Part shown: in pieces, positions 1-11,483 of the stretch
Position numbering within the stretch: the first letter of the stretch is position 1
Layout: every line of letters begins with the position of its first letter
Assembly (NCBI GenBank): GCA_964017155.1
Contig: OZ024867.1
Span: 13,876,720-13,940,719, forward strand
Origin: Oasisia sp. SBJ-2009
Taxonomy: Eukaryota; Annelida; Polychaeta; Sabellida; Siboglinidae
Length of the DNA: 64,000 nt
Direction of reading: 5' to 3'
The notes under the pieces: model-generated
Told to the model about the DNA's origin: nothing
Database searches by the model: none
Seen by the model: the letters and a program-made list of their open reading frames with translations, nothing else
Program-made: the position numbers and the translations under genes

Positions 1-561
1 GATCTGACAGACCAGATCTGACAGGCCAGATCTGACAGACCAGACCTGACAGGCCAGATCTGACAGACCAGATCTGACAGGCCATACCTGACAGGCCAGA
101 CCTGACAGACCAGACCTGACAGGCCAGACCTGACAGGCCAGATCTGACAGGCCAGACCTGACAGACCAGACCTGACAGGCCAGATCTGACAGACCAGATC
201 TGACAGACCAGACCTGACAGGCCAGACCTGACAGACCAGATCTGACAGGCCAGACCTGACAGGCCAGATCTGACAGACCAGATCTGACAGACCAGATCTG
301 ACAGACCAGACCTGACAGGCCAGATCTGACAGGCCAGACCTGACAGACCAGATCTGACAGACCAGACCTGACAGGCCAGACCTGACAGGCCAGATCTGAC
401 AGACCAGATCTGACAGGCCAGATCTGACAGGCCAGACCTGACAGGCCAGACCTGACAGACCAGATCTGACAGACCAGACCTGACAGGCCAGACCTGACAG
501 GCCAGATCTGACAGACCAGATCTGACAGGCCAGACCTGACAGGCCAGACCTGACAGGCCAG
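1..561. repeat. 14-bp satellite array (GAYCTGACAGRCCA)n
   Basis: About 40 head-to-tail copies of a 14-bp unit, GATCTGACAGACCA, varying mainly at two transition positions (GATC/GACC and AGACC/AGGCC). The array runs off the left edge of the window and stops at the unique sequence near 562. No coding signal is present. Confidence 0.95.
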
Positions 562-924
562 GTGTTTGCTGTTTTTTTGCTAGATTTTTATATATACAGG
601 ATTAGTCATTAATATAAATATGTATTCTTTTAGGACTGAATTGGTTAAGATGTCAAGAAATATTTTAACCTTTTTAAAAATTCTTTTTATCTCACAGCCT
701 TCTTCTGAGGACTGAATTTACAGTCATGTCACATGATTAAAAATTCATGTCATGTCACATGACTATAAATTCAGCCCATTGAGGAAAGCCACAAGATGCA
801 CCCCAAATTGTAGAGAAAATAATAAACATTCTTGAGAGGTAAATATTAATATTTTGGGGGTTATTGCAAGAGATACAACAGGCAGCAGGTTAAGGGACCG
901 TGTCACAGACAGTGTTTCCTGTAG
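562..924 (+). other. Intron sequence upstream of the GMC exon
   Basis: AT-rich non-coding sequence between the satellite and the exon at 925. It ends in a good 3' splice site (TTTCCTGTAG at 915-924). A short duplicated stretch around CATGTCACATGA lies near 725-770. Nothing else is seen. Confidence 0.6.
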
Positions 925-1102
925 GTGTGGGACGCTGTGTTCAGCCACGATGAGAAACAACACGGCATCTACCTGAGCAGTCTCCTGCTCCACCCCCTCA
1001 GTGTCGGCTCCATCCGTCTCCATAGCAACGACCTCAATGACCCTCTCCTCATCGACCCAAACTTCCTCGACAAACCTGAAGATGCCCGAGTACTTGTGGA
1101 AG
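925..1102 (+). CDS. GMC oxidoreductase, internal exon (partial gene)
   Basis: First of three exons in the window of a glucose-methanol-choline family flavoenzyme of the choline dehydrogenase/glucose dehydrogenase type. These enzymes oxidise alcohol groups using FAD. The exon opens after TTTCCTGTAG and closes at GAAG|GTAGGT, in phase 1. It encodes 59 residues with the family pattern LLHPLSVGSIRL, followed by DPLLIDPNFL and EDARVLVEG, which is the start of the C-terminal substrate domain. The FAD-binding N-terminal half must lie upstream of the window. The reading frame continues without a break into the exon at 2672 and then 5012. This is a confident host gene; the exact substrate cannot be told from sequence. 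Confidence 0.9.
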
Positions 1103-2671
1103 GTAGGTCTGTTGCCAGTTGGTACCAACAGCAAGGGCGAGCAACCAGAACCCTGCCCCTAACCCTAGCCATGTGTGGTGGAACCAGGTCTAAGTAACAG
1201 TCGTCAACTCCCTTGACATATCTCAACCTACAAATATCCATAAAATTAAATAAATAATAGAAAAAAAATTGTTTTTATGTCGCAATGCTAATTGATTTAA
1301 TTTATTTTAATTTATTTATTTGGTTTCATTTTTTTCTTCATTTTTTATTAATTTTATTTCCGAATGAATCCAGTTGATTAATTCTATTTCATTCTGTGAA
1401 TAAGATTCAAGAGCCCTAGCTTGTTGTGGAACCAGGTCTAAGTAACAGTCGTCAACTCCCTTGAAATATCTCAACTTACAAATATCCATAAAATAAAATA
1501 AATAATAAAAACAAATTTAAACATTATTTTGTTTTTATGTTGCAATGCTAATTGATTAATTTCTTTTAATTAATTAATTTCTTTTATTTATTTATTTCAT
1601 TTCTTTTATTTATTTCATTTTTATTTATTTTATTTCTTAGTGAATCCAGTTGGTTAATTCTATTTTATTCTGTGCATAAGATTCAAGATTCAAAAGACTC
1701 TATTGTCTGATTTAAACATTACATTAAAACGGAAATTTTTCTTCAGTTACACATTAAAATGCCAGTAATAAGATTGGTGATCAATGTATGATTGATCAGA
1801 CACATTAAAATGATAATACCCTTTAAATATCTTTGTTAATGACCCTTGATGTCTGTGACCTTCCATGGATTTAATCCAGTTGGTTAACTACATTTTATTC
1901 TGCAGACAAACGTGAATTTGTATTGTAATCAGTAAAAGGAAACAAAACGAAAAAAAATTCCATTTATTATTATATATTTATTAAAATAGATAATTTATCA
2001 TTTAAAAGACATTGTAGATTACATAATATTTATTTATTTATTTGCATCATATTTATTTTTAAATAAGTAATTTACCATTTTAAATGACATACATATATAT
2101 TCATTTATTAAGTCACACTAATGATTTATAATGGCTCATTTTTCCTTTTAATAATAACAATTGTAAACAATTTATAGCGCCTATATTGAATTGAATTGAA
2201 ATTTATTTCAACAATAACTACTACTAAATACAGTGCATACAATACAAATTGTTGAAAAAAGGGTAAAAGAAGTACAATACTTATCATGTTTACCCTTATA
2301 AATTCATACATAAAGCATCTGTACAGTGTAATAGAAGGTGCGACAACACAATATTTATATGTGTAACCATACAACATTTAATAAAAAAAAGACATTGTGA
2401 CATTTATTGAAGAAAAAACTTTTATAACAATAAACAAACTGAATGTTTAATTTTGTTATCTAATTTATGTTAGCAAAAATGGTCTAGGAGTCTAACACAT
2501 AACTATTCAACAGTCTATCTGTATAACACTTTTTGAGCTCAGAGGTGCAACATTAAAGAACATATACGTATAAATATAATGTATATATATTTATATAACA
2601 CAACCCAGCAGTGTTCCTTCTGTCTCCCTTTTAACCCTTGTTGATGTCCCTGTCCCTCCCTGTCCCTCCAG
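1103..2671 (+). other. GMC intron with a 248-bp tandem duplication
   Basis: Intron running from GTAGGT to TCCCTCCAG. Two copies of an AT-rich segment lie head to tail, offset by 248 bp. They start at GGAACCAGGTCTAAGTAACA near 1180 and 1428, and both run to an ATAAGATTCAAGA motif. The rest is AT-rich simple sequence with no coding signal. Confidence 0.75.
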
Positions 2672-2894
2672 GGCTGAAGCTCCAGATGCAGCTGGGTCAG
2701 ACGGAGGCGTTCCAGAGGATCGGAGCGAAGCTGAGCCCCAGGAACATGCCGGGGAGTGAGAGGGACCTGATCTACAGTGAGGACTACCTCAAGAAGTACG
2801 TCCGCACCAACACGCTGTCAGGCAACCACGCCTCAGGCACGTGTAAGATGGGAGCCCTGTCTGACGGCACTGCCGTAGTCGACTCACAGCTCAG
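2672..2894 (+). CDS. GMC oxidoreductase, catalytic-His exon
   Basis: Second exon of the same gene. It begins after CCCTCCAG (completing a Gly codon, phase 1) and ends at CTCAG|GTGAGT (phase 2). It encodes 74 residues. Near the end is the GMC C-terminal signature GNHASGTCKMG, whose His (codon 2827-2829) matches the conserved catalytic histidine of the family. The frame is open throughout and coding GC content is much higher than in the flanking introns. The exon-intron boundary is unusual: the donor sequence is repeated about 40 times immediately downstream (2895-4170), so the true donor is one of many identical candidates. Sequence supports an intact exon; mis-splicing is an inference only. 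Confidence 0.92.
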
Positions 2895-4170
2895 GTGAGT
2901 GAGCTTACCCTGTCAGATAGTTTCAGGTGAGTTAGTTTACCCTGTCAGGTAGTTTCAGGTGAGTTAGCTTACCCTGTCAGATAGTTTCAGGTGAGTTAGT
3001 TTACCCTGTCAGGTAGTTTCAGGTGAGTGAGCTTACCCTGTCAGGTAGTTTCAGGTGAGTTAGCTTACCCTGTCAGGTAGTTTCAGGTGAGTGAGCTTAC
3101 CCTGTCAGGTAGTTTCAGGTGAGTTAGTTTACCCTGTCAGGTAGTTTCAGGTGAGTTAACTTACCTGTCAGGTAGTTTCAGGTGAGTTAGCTTACCCTGT
3201 CAGGTAGTTTCAGGTGAGTTGGTTTACCCTGTCAGGTAGTTTCAGGTGAGTGAGCTTACCCTGTCAGGTAGTTTCAGGTGAGTTAGTTTACCCTGTCAGG
3301 TAGTTTCAGGTGAGTGAGCTTACCCTGTCAGGTAGTTTCAGGTGAGTTAGTTTACCCTGTCAGATAGTTTCAGGTGAGTTAGTTTACCCTGTCAGGTAGT
3401 TTCAGGTGAGTTAGCTTACCCTGTCAGGTAGTTTCAGGTGAGTTAGCTTACCCTGTCAGGTAGTTTCAGGTGAGTGAGCTTACCCTGTAAGGTAGTTTCA
3501 GGTGAGTTAGTTTACCCTGTCAGGTAGTTTCAGGTGAGTTAGCTTACCCTGTCAGGTAGTTTCAGGTGAGTTAGTTTACCCTGTCAGGTAGTTTCAGGTG
3601 AGTGAGCTTACCCTGTCAGGTAGTTTCAGGTGAGTTAGTTTACCCTGTCAGATAGTTTCAGGTGAGTTAGTTTACCCTGTCAGGTAGTTTCAGGTGAGTT
3701 AGCTTACCCTGTCATGTAGTTTCAGGTGAGTTAGCTTACCCTGTCAGGTAGTTTCAGGTGAGTGAGCTTACCCTGTCAGGTAGTTTCAGGTGAGTGAGCT
3801 TACCCTGTCAGGTAGTTTCGGGTGAGTTAGTTTACCCTGTCAGGTAGTTTCAGGTGAGTGAGCTTACCCTGTCAGGTAGTTTCAGGTGAGTTAGTTTACC
3901 CTGTCAGATAGTTTCAGGTGAGTTAGTTTACCCTGTCTGGTAGTTTCAGGTGAGTTAGTTTACCCTGTCAGGTAGTTTCAGGTGAGTTAGCTTACCCTGT
4001 CAGGTAGTTTCAGGTGAGTTAGTTTACCCTGTCAGGTAGTTTCAGGTGAGTTAGTTTACCCTGTCAGGTAGTTTCAGGTGAGTTAGTTTACCCTGCCAGG
4101 TAGTTTCAGGTGAGTGAGCTTACCCTGTCAGGTAGTTTCAGGTGAGTTAGCTTACCCTGTCAGGTAGTTT
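2895..4170 (+). repeat. 32-bp minisatellite made of repeated 5' splice sites
   Basis: About 40 copies of a 32-bp unit whose core reads TTTCAG|GTGAGTTAGY, then TTACCCTGTCAGGTAG. The first unit begins exactly at the exon's donor. Each copy therefore carries a consensus 5' splice site (CAG|GTGAGT) and, just before it, a weak acceptor-like TTTCAG|G. Variants are mostly GTGAGTTAG/GTGAGTGAG and occasional single changes. Confidence 0.95.
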
Positions 4171-5011
4171 GTTATTTTTTGCATACACACCATTTTACAC
4201 AACTGAAATCCTGAGGAAAACAAAATGTTATGTTAACTACAGTGTAATGATGTTTGTTAGTCACACTAAATCCTTATGAAAATAGATTTGTAATAATGAT
4301 CTGATTGTTATTTGTAACCCCTTTCTTTGTCAGATACGATCCTCTATGTTTGTTGAACATTAATCTCCTTTCTTTGTTCCATGTTATCTAGGATCCCTTA
4401 CTGTTTGGTATTGATGATCTTCTTCTTATTTGTTACCAAAGATCTTCTTATAGATCCTCTTATATAGTGTTGTTTGCCATCTTCTTGTCATTTGTTTTTT
4501 GTGATCCCCCTCTGTGCTTGTTCAAACAAGGGTGTCTGTTTTCTCCACCAAAAGTTTCCTGCCAATAACTTGCAACAGGAAGTCTGCATTGATGAACAAG
4601 GAAAAATGGGACATGTTTGAACCTTCCTGGATAATGCAGTCAACTTGGCCCACTTTGGCCGTATTGCCAATAAAATAAAGCTTGTTTTGCCACTGGATGT
4701 GTTATTTACCATTTGGACCTGTTGTTGGGGTTGAATAACTTTAAAATTGCAAATTTTTTACGGGATTGCTAAATTAAATAAACACAACACGATGGACAGT
4801 TTACGATGGATGAAGGTGCTAGGAATCTAAGGATAGATTCTTTAGAGATAGATTTTTAGATGCCGAATATATATGGATGTGTCAGTTAATAGAACCCTGC
4901 AGTGCTGGAATTACAATCTCACATAAATGAGATATGACTATATCTATCTATATATATATATATATCTATCCCTAGAAATTTATTATGTACAACCCTCGTG
5001 CTTGTTTCCAG
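4171..5011 (+). other. Remainder of the GMC intron
   Basis: Unique AT-rich sequence including a short (TA)n/(TATC)n tract near 4940-4970. It ends in the 3' splice site TTGTTTCCAG (5002-5011). No coding signal is seen. Confidence 0.6.
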
Positions 5012-5210
5012 GGTGATTGGTGTTGAGGGGTTGAGGGTGGTCGATGCCTCCATCATGCCCCGGATTCCCAGTGCCAATACCAGTGCTGCCTCTACAATGA
5101 TCGCAGAGAAGGCGGCTGATGCGATTCTGGCGGTGAACAGCGTGTCAGATATCAGACTGCCGGAGGATCTGATTGGACGGGACAGCGAGAAATCTCATCT
5201 AGTTGTCTGA
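5012..5210 (+). CDS. GMC oxidoreductase, terminal coding exon
   Basis: Last coding exon. It joins the previous exon in phase 2 to give Arg-Val-Ile-Gly-Val and ends with TGA at 5208-5210. It carries the C-terminal GMC signature [19 protein letters not shown] followed by TMIAEKAAD. The Asn of SANTS (codon 5076-5078) sits where the family has its second catalytic His/Asn. This motif closes the FAD-side C-terminal domain. After it comes a short, variable, charged tail of about 30 residues. The gene as seen (three exons, about 200 residues) is the C-terminal third of a typical protein of about 600 residues. No typical AATAAA is obvious directly after the stop; the nearest is around 6570. Confidence 0.92.
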
Positions 5211-7176
5211 AGGAATCTGATTGGTTGGCACTGAACAGCTGTTTGTTTGGTGTATTTTCGACCTGGTCGATTTCATGACTTTGTAAATACAATTGGTTTA
5301 CATAACAGAATGAATTGGATGTGATTGGGTTAGTGACTAGTTCAAGAGTTCATCTTGGTTATCACCAAAAATTGAGTTGTGTATTTTGCTGCGATTGTTA
5401 TTTTGTGAGAGGAAATATGCAATTTGTTAGTATTATTGCTTTATAATAACTAACCCCCACGCTTAATTTATTCACATTTTATTACACCGATTTTGATACT
5501 GATCTTGATATTACAAAATTATTAATATTAAAAGTATTAATTCTGGGGAAGCAGTATGACAATGATTATGTTCTCTGTGAATTGGCAAATACCAATAATT
5601 GTGAACTTCCCAATACAGGCTGACTAGAGTAAAACCTGTCTTTAGCAGCCACCTGTCTATAACAGTCACTTTTGATAGTTTTGAATGACTTCCTGTAAAT
5701 CCTGTTGGTGATTTACCAACATATGAAATTGTATATAACAGCAACCTGTCTATAATGGTGATATTGTGCAATCCCAACAGCGATCGTTACAGACAGGTTG
5801 CTGGTTTCAGTTAAAATGCGAACATTTTGTGACAGTGTGTAGGATATAGTGGCAGTTACAACAATTCAGTTGTAATTAATTACAGCCGATAGCAAACCTG
5901 CTCAGGTAGCATCCGTTACAACTGTAATATATTGTAATTAATTGATGACAGGCGTATTGGTGGGACAGAGTTTAAATGTCTACAGATGTTTATAATTCAT
6001 GTTGTTAAACACTGAACCACAAATAGTTAGTTGCTGTTAAGTATATTATTATGAAGTTACTATGTAAATATGGTGCACATTGATACACAAAATATATGTT
6101 TTTGAACAAAGCAATGGCAAATGTTTGTGTTATTACTGTTATACGTTATAATTTGTAAAGCTAAAAGTTTACGTAATGTTGATGAACGTTAACTTGAATC
6201 ACTAATAACTAACATGTAAAAATGAAAATAACGTGAAATATATATTATACCCGTAAGTGGTGATGAAATTTTTGGGGAAAAATGTGTAATATACTAACAA
6301 ATTAGCTAACAGCGAAAATATGACAATCATTGATTCAGTAGACAAATGTGTAATGTACATATGGAAATACTGTTCAATTAAACAAATATTAATTGATGTT
6401 GACACTTTCATGTGTATTGAGAGGTTAATTTGTATAACACGTTTTGGCAGCAGATTTCTTATGGGACACGAACTTGAATAATACAGCATTTCACTTAGGT
6501 AACAATAGAGACCTTGGAAGCGTGGAATTTGATCAATTGCATAGAAAAGCCTGGATGTCTACGTTTTACTAAAATAAAATGACAGACTCTTTCACTTCTC
6601 CACCTGTGAAACGATGAGGGACGATCTTATCTATTCAATAGCAATGACAGGCAAGTTCCATAAATATAAAATACTGGTCTGAGGGCATAAATTGTTGTAT
6701 GATTAAAATAAAATTTATGTTTTGTGTAACTATCAAGTCTGGACGTAAGTGGGTTTTGGCTTGGATTTTGTTAATGGCTATAATATGGAGAAGTGTAGCC
6801 CAATATCTATCAGCCTAGCCTGGAGTTGATTATTGACCAAGACAAGTAATTACAGTGATTACAATTGCATGTGCGTGTATTTACTTGTGTATGTGTTTGC
6901 TTGTGTGTGTACATGCATGAACATTAATACAGGGATGCACAGATCGTGTTGGTACGTGCAACTATATGTGTGTAGATGCGTGTATTGTAATTTGAATATA
7001 TATGTCAGGGAGACCGGGGCTAATTGTAACAAAAACAACACATTTCGAGATTGCGGGTGGGTTTCTTAATCGATTGAAACCTTTTTCATGTCAAAGGATC
7101 CCCATATATTTCCAGCAGATAATTAGATCATAATTAATTGCCCAGTATATTTAGTTTTTAAATCCAGGACATTTAG
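5211..7176. other. 3' flank of the GMC gene; no further gene seen
   Basis: Presumed 3' UTR and intergenic DNA. Short dispersed copies of ACCTGTCTATAA occur around 5655 and 5746, with a diverged form near 5636, which suggests an old interspersed repeat. AATAAA-type signals occur near 6570 and 6704. Small open frames here show no recognisable domain. Confidence 0.5.
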
Positions 7177-7231
<55 letters not shown>

Positions 7232-7362
7232 GTGTGTGTGTGTGCAGTGTGTTGTGTGAGTGGGTGCAGTGTGTGTTGTGTGTGTGTGTTGTGTGAGTGG
7301 GTGCAGTGTGTGTTGTGTGTGTGTGTGTGTGTTGTGTGAGTGGGTGCAGTGTGTGTTGTGTG

Positions 7363-7406
<44 letters not shown>

Positions 7407-7410
7407 TTCA
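7177..7410. repeat. Compound (GT)n / GT-rich / (CGTG)n microsatellite
   Basis: A pure (GT)n tract passes into repeats built from TGTGTTGTGTGAGTGGGTGCAG and then (GTGC)n. Open frames across it are simple-sequence artefacts. Confidence 0.9.
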
Positions 7411-8111
7411 AGTAAGAAGGAACGACCAAAAACAACTGATTTAAGTTTGTCAATTTTTAATATTTTTACAGATATATAGCCTTTATCATCTTTGTCTTTT
7501 AGAACCCAAAGCAGTTCTGCGTGTACTGGTGGCGACTACAGTTCTTCTTCCCTCATTTCATGTTGTATACAGCTGTATATGTATTCATACGACTCGTGCC
7601 ATTCTTCCTCACTAAAAATAATATAAAAAACCTTAAAAAAACTGGTATTATATACAAGGGTAACACACATTTGTTCCAAAATAATCATGCTATAACTAGT
7701 ACACATTTAATTACAACATCCATCACTATAATAGAATATCTTGTTATCCATTATACTACAATTAGCATAGGTTTAAGTAAGACATTTAATACCAGAAACA
7801 TAACGCACGTTCCATCGTTGCCACTGTATTCGTTGACATTGTATACATTCATTACTATATAATAAAATATCTCATTATTCATGAAACTACAATTAGCATA
7901 CATTTAATTATGACATTTAATACCAGAAACATAACGCACTTTCTCTCGTCGCCATGGCATTCGTTGACATCGTCAGTGTCATCATCGTCGGTGGGGTGTA
8001 TTCAGAGTCGTCACTGGCCTCTATTAAACAGAACAAATTATGTAGAATATGTATTCACAATAAATAACTCTGTACATTAAAGGAGTTTGTAATACACACA
8101 TATTTGCATAT

Positions 8112-8119
<8 letters not shown>
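7411..8119. other. No gene seen; diverged local duplication
   Basis: AT-rich sequence with two diverged copies of a segment containing AATACCAGAAACATAACGCAC (the first 20 bases start near 7789 and 7919) followed by a GTCGCC/GTTGCC and TTCGTTGACAT block. No coding signal is supported. Confidence 0.5.
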
Positions 8120-8158
<39 letters not shown>

Positions 8159-8240
8159 AATATATATAATATATATATATAATATATATAATATATATAT
8201 AGATATAATATATATTATATATTATATATATATATATATT
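8120..8240. repeat. (AT)n low-complexity tract
   Basis: Almost pure alternating A/T over about 120 bp with small interruptions. Confidence 0.9.
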
Positions 8241-8291
8241 GGTTGTCAACCCTGTTACTGTCAACTCTATCACTGTATGCATGGTAACATA

Positions 8292-9850
8292 GTTGACTTG
8301 ACGGTAACAAGTAACAAAAAAACCCGTTCCCAACGGGCTCGGCAAGCTGTTCTGGACAGCAAAAAGAACACACCAAGAACCCAAATGAGGACACTGTTAA
8401 GACACCTGCATGTCCCTGACCGTGTCAGAAAGACGTTAGTCTTTCACCATGCCCTGACAGACGACTTGAAGATTACACACAGACAAGCTAAATCCGAGAG
8501 AACACCAGCAGTTTTTCAAAATAGTGACGGGAAGAATCGTCACGCGGTACCGCATGCAGCGACTGGTTCAGAACGCATTAGGATTTTCTAGAAAACGGTG
8601 GGACAACTACAGTGGTGCGAAAGGCAAGGACAAGATATACACATTTCAGTGGCAAAGGAACGGCAATGCTGCGATGAAGGTTTAAAGACATCTGAACTGG
8701 ACGTCATGTGCAGAGATGACAACAGTCGTGTCACACCAGGCAAGAAGCAGACGATGACACAAAAGAAGAAGATGGAGCTGCAGAAACGGCTCCTCACCAA
8801 TTCTCTGTTGAACGTGCACCGAAAGTTTCTTGCCGAGTTCCCTGACAAGATAATCTCCTACTCCCTGTTCTGTAAACTACGTCCATTCTGGGTAGTGCAT
8901 CCTTCACTGGATGATCGAGACACATGCCTTTGCAAGACACGCGAAAACCTTGCGTTCATGGCAAGTAAACTGTACAGTGTGAACATTCTGCACACAAAGC
9001 AGTTAGCTGATGGCATCAGTTGTGACCCAGCATTGAAAGCGTCCATGTATGGTGAATGCCAGAGTTGCAAAGATTCTATTCCAGACGTCAACCAGTTTGA
9101 TCAAGAAGAAGAGGTAAGCTACACCCAGTGGTGTACTGTTGCAGAGCATCTTGACAACGAACGCACTTTCAAGATCACTAAGAAAGTTGAAGAAACAACC
9201 ACGAAGCAAACGCTACTGGAAAGATTCCAGAACAGCCTGAGTAAGATCAGACGGCACGTGTACACGATCAGGCACCAATATTTGGTTTGCCGAGAACTGA
9301 GAAGAAAGCTGCCATCTTCGCAATGTGTTATCCACATAGACTTTTCAGAGAACTTCTCTTGCAAGTTTGGAAGTGAAATTCAGTCTGTTCACTTTGGTGG
9401 GTCTCACAGGCAAGTAACCCTACACAGGCGACCTGTATGTGGGAGATGTCGATCAACCGATCTCATTTTGCACACTCTCACCATCCAAGCGACATGACCC
9501 GACTGCCATTTGGACATACCTTGCTCCACTGTTTGAGTACAGGCACGTGAGTCGTCCAGACTTCGAGACCATACATTTCTTCAGTGATGGTCCAACATCC
9601 CAGTACAGACAAAAAGTGAATTTCTTCCTCTTCTGCACAAAGACCTTTGACATGGAGTCATGGAACTTCTGGGAGGCAAGTCACGGAAAGGGGGCTCCAG
9701 CTGGCATCGGGGGGGGGTGCCATCAAGCGAAAGGCTGATATATTAATCAGCTTAGGCCATGACATCCCTGATGCAGTTCATCTATATAGAGAATTGCTCT
9801 AGGAAGAAACACCGATCAAGCTCTTCTACGTAGAGGCAGATGACGTGTAG
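8292..9850 (+). pseudogene. Frameshifted transposase-like gene (DFSEN ... SDGP ... HGKGAP motifs)
   Basis: A coding region spread over three frames. The longest open piece is 8598-9497. In order it shows a DTCLCKTRENLAFM segment near 8922, a cysteine cluster MYGECQSCKD near 9045, a QW segment, HIDFSENFSC near 9331, IQSVHFGGSHRQ near 9380, then in the next frame HFFSDGPTSQYRQK near 9575 and WNFWEASHGKGAP near 9662. A frameshift lies near 9420-9440. A G8 run near 9709 breaks the frame again before the AIKRKAD block, and another shift lies near 8515. The acidic residues in DFSEN and SDGP, with the HGKG block, look like the spaced acidic residues of an RNase H-fold (DDE) transposase. That is inference; I know the motif set only from unnamed invertebrate and fish proteins. 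No terminal repeats were found. Confidence 0.55.
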
Positions 9851-10216
9851 GAAGCAGCCGTCCCCAAGAACATACCAGCCGTACCAGGAACTATTTCAAA
9901 TTCATTGGTATAATCACCTGGGTGTGAGCAAGGTGAATAATTAGCACTAGGAAGGTGTGGGATGGCACTACATGTGTACCTGGTTAAGGGTACTACTTGC
10001 AGGAGCTTCGATAACCACAAAACGTTGGGTTTTCGAATTAGAGGTAGTCTGACAATTTAAACACGAGGGACGCCATGTTTAGACCAAGCAGACTAGTCCT
10101 CAATGAAAGGAATTAATTCCGGGAAGACAGGAATTTAGTCGGATCAATTGTCCAATAGGCAATGGGATGAACTGAACTTGTAGTTCACACGTTTTATGTT
10201 GTCATACACTGGCATT
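9851..10216. other. No gene seen
   Basis: Non-coding stretch between the transposase-like remnant and the LTR-element sequence that starts near 10217. Confidence 0.4.
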
Positions 10217-10920
10217 GTGTATACGGATATGTCTGGATATTCAAATAGACAGTGTTTATTGGCTGGGCGATTGTACACATCGCCTGGTTCACCAGCTAGT
10301 CTATACTGAGATGCAGCTTACCATGGACAGGATCGAATTACATAAGCATGGTTTTATGTCACTCTCTCTCTCTCTACGCGGAACAGAGATGGTGATTAGA
10401 CAGATATATTTGTTAGCTGTGTGAACTTCATTAATGATATACTGTTACATTGTTTGCATGACTACGTTGTATCTTCTTGCTGTACAACGTTTTTTTTTTA
10501 CACCTTGCTTTCACGTATTGTACAGCATGCCGCTTGAATTGTTTGTTGTTATTAATGTAACACACCATTAGGCTAAGCTGATTGCTTGTGGCATATATTT
10601 CGATTGTATGTTGCTTACTGTTTGAGCAACGGTTTCAGTATTGCTGATATGTATCAAGTTATTTTGGATAGCCGTTAGTATAGTTGTACCACCCCTTAGT
10701 ATTAACATTGTTGTCATGTACTTGACAATTTTAGTGCTTTGACATTGTCTGTTGACATTGGCATGTCTGTATGTACTATTTTAGGTGGTTGGTAATTACG
10801 TTTTCATTGAACGGGGGTAATTTCTTTTCTTACACTTGTTATTGCTGTTTACACGGTGGTGTACGTTATCTTCATTATTTTAAGAGAACACATAGTGTTC
10901 TCTGGAAAACGCCGAAGGTA
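10217..10920 (+). mobile_element. 3' internal part of an LTR retrotransposon
   Basis: This roughly 700-bp stretch matches 17688-18376, the 3' internal region of the complete element at 15833-18874. Shared blocks include GTGTTTATTGGCTGGGCGAT, a CT-rich microsatellite, and the last bases AAAACGCCGAAGGTA before the LTR. It lies directly against the LTR at 10921, so it is the truncated remains of an upstream element sharing that LTR. No coding frame is convincing. Confidence 0.7.
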
Positions 10921-11429
10921 TGTAACGTACAGCCACCGTGTAGTTTAATTAATGTACTTTAATTAGTGTGTTTAGTATAGTTATTATGATAAAACATACA
11001 GCGTAGAATGATTAATGGTCTGCGTGGGGAAGCCTCTGCTCCCACGAGTTACATCCTGTTATTCACCATTGTTCACTTTACAGATAAGTCACTGCCAGCG
11101 CACACCCTGCACCCCACATCTCATTTCCTGGTAGACTCACACTGTTTTCACATCACACTTCCTAGTAGTAGATTCACACTGTTTTGACCACTATCCCCCA
11201 CACATTCTGTGCCAGTCATATCCTCTTTGTATATGGTATATATAGAGGAGAATTCTTCTTGTATGTTTTTTCTATGCTAGCTGAAAGCTATGCCATGTGT
11301 ATACACAATGATGGTGACAATAAAATACTACTCTACGCTGTAAAGCGAACTTGGAGTTCTTCTGAGGGACTGCCCTTGTTTAGTATGGTGAGCAGCATTT
11401 ACCATACTAATTAGAGGGTAGCCATTACA
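10921..11429 (+). repeat. LTR, copy 1
   Basis: About 509 bp, starting TGTAACGTAC and ending GCCATTACA, so it has TG...CA ends. Internally it has GTATATATAGAGG (TATA-like), ACAATAAAATACTAC (polyadenylation-like) and a short GT-rich end. Immediately downstream is TATTGGCGAGC, a candidate primer-binding site beginning TGG. Copies lie at 12201, 15833 and 18377. Confidence 0.8.
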
Positions 11430-11483
11430 TATTGGCGAGCGCGTACTTCAGGATTTGTTTTTGTCATCGTCGTCGTGTTTGTC

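Noticed and set aside
2638..2898. An independent small gene starting at 2638
   Set aside because: It is the GMC exon 2672-2894 read back into intron sequence; splice sites and frame join it to the exons at 925 and 5012.
6833..7069. Cys/Val/Tyr-rich small ORF near the GT microsatellite
   Set aside because: GT/TG-rich low-complexity translation, no homology signal or splice context.
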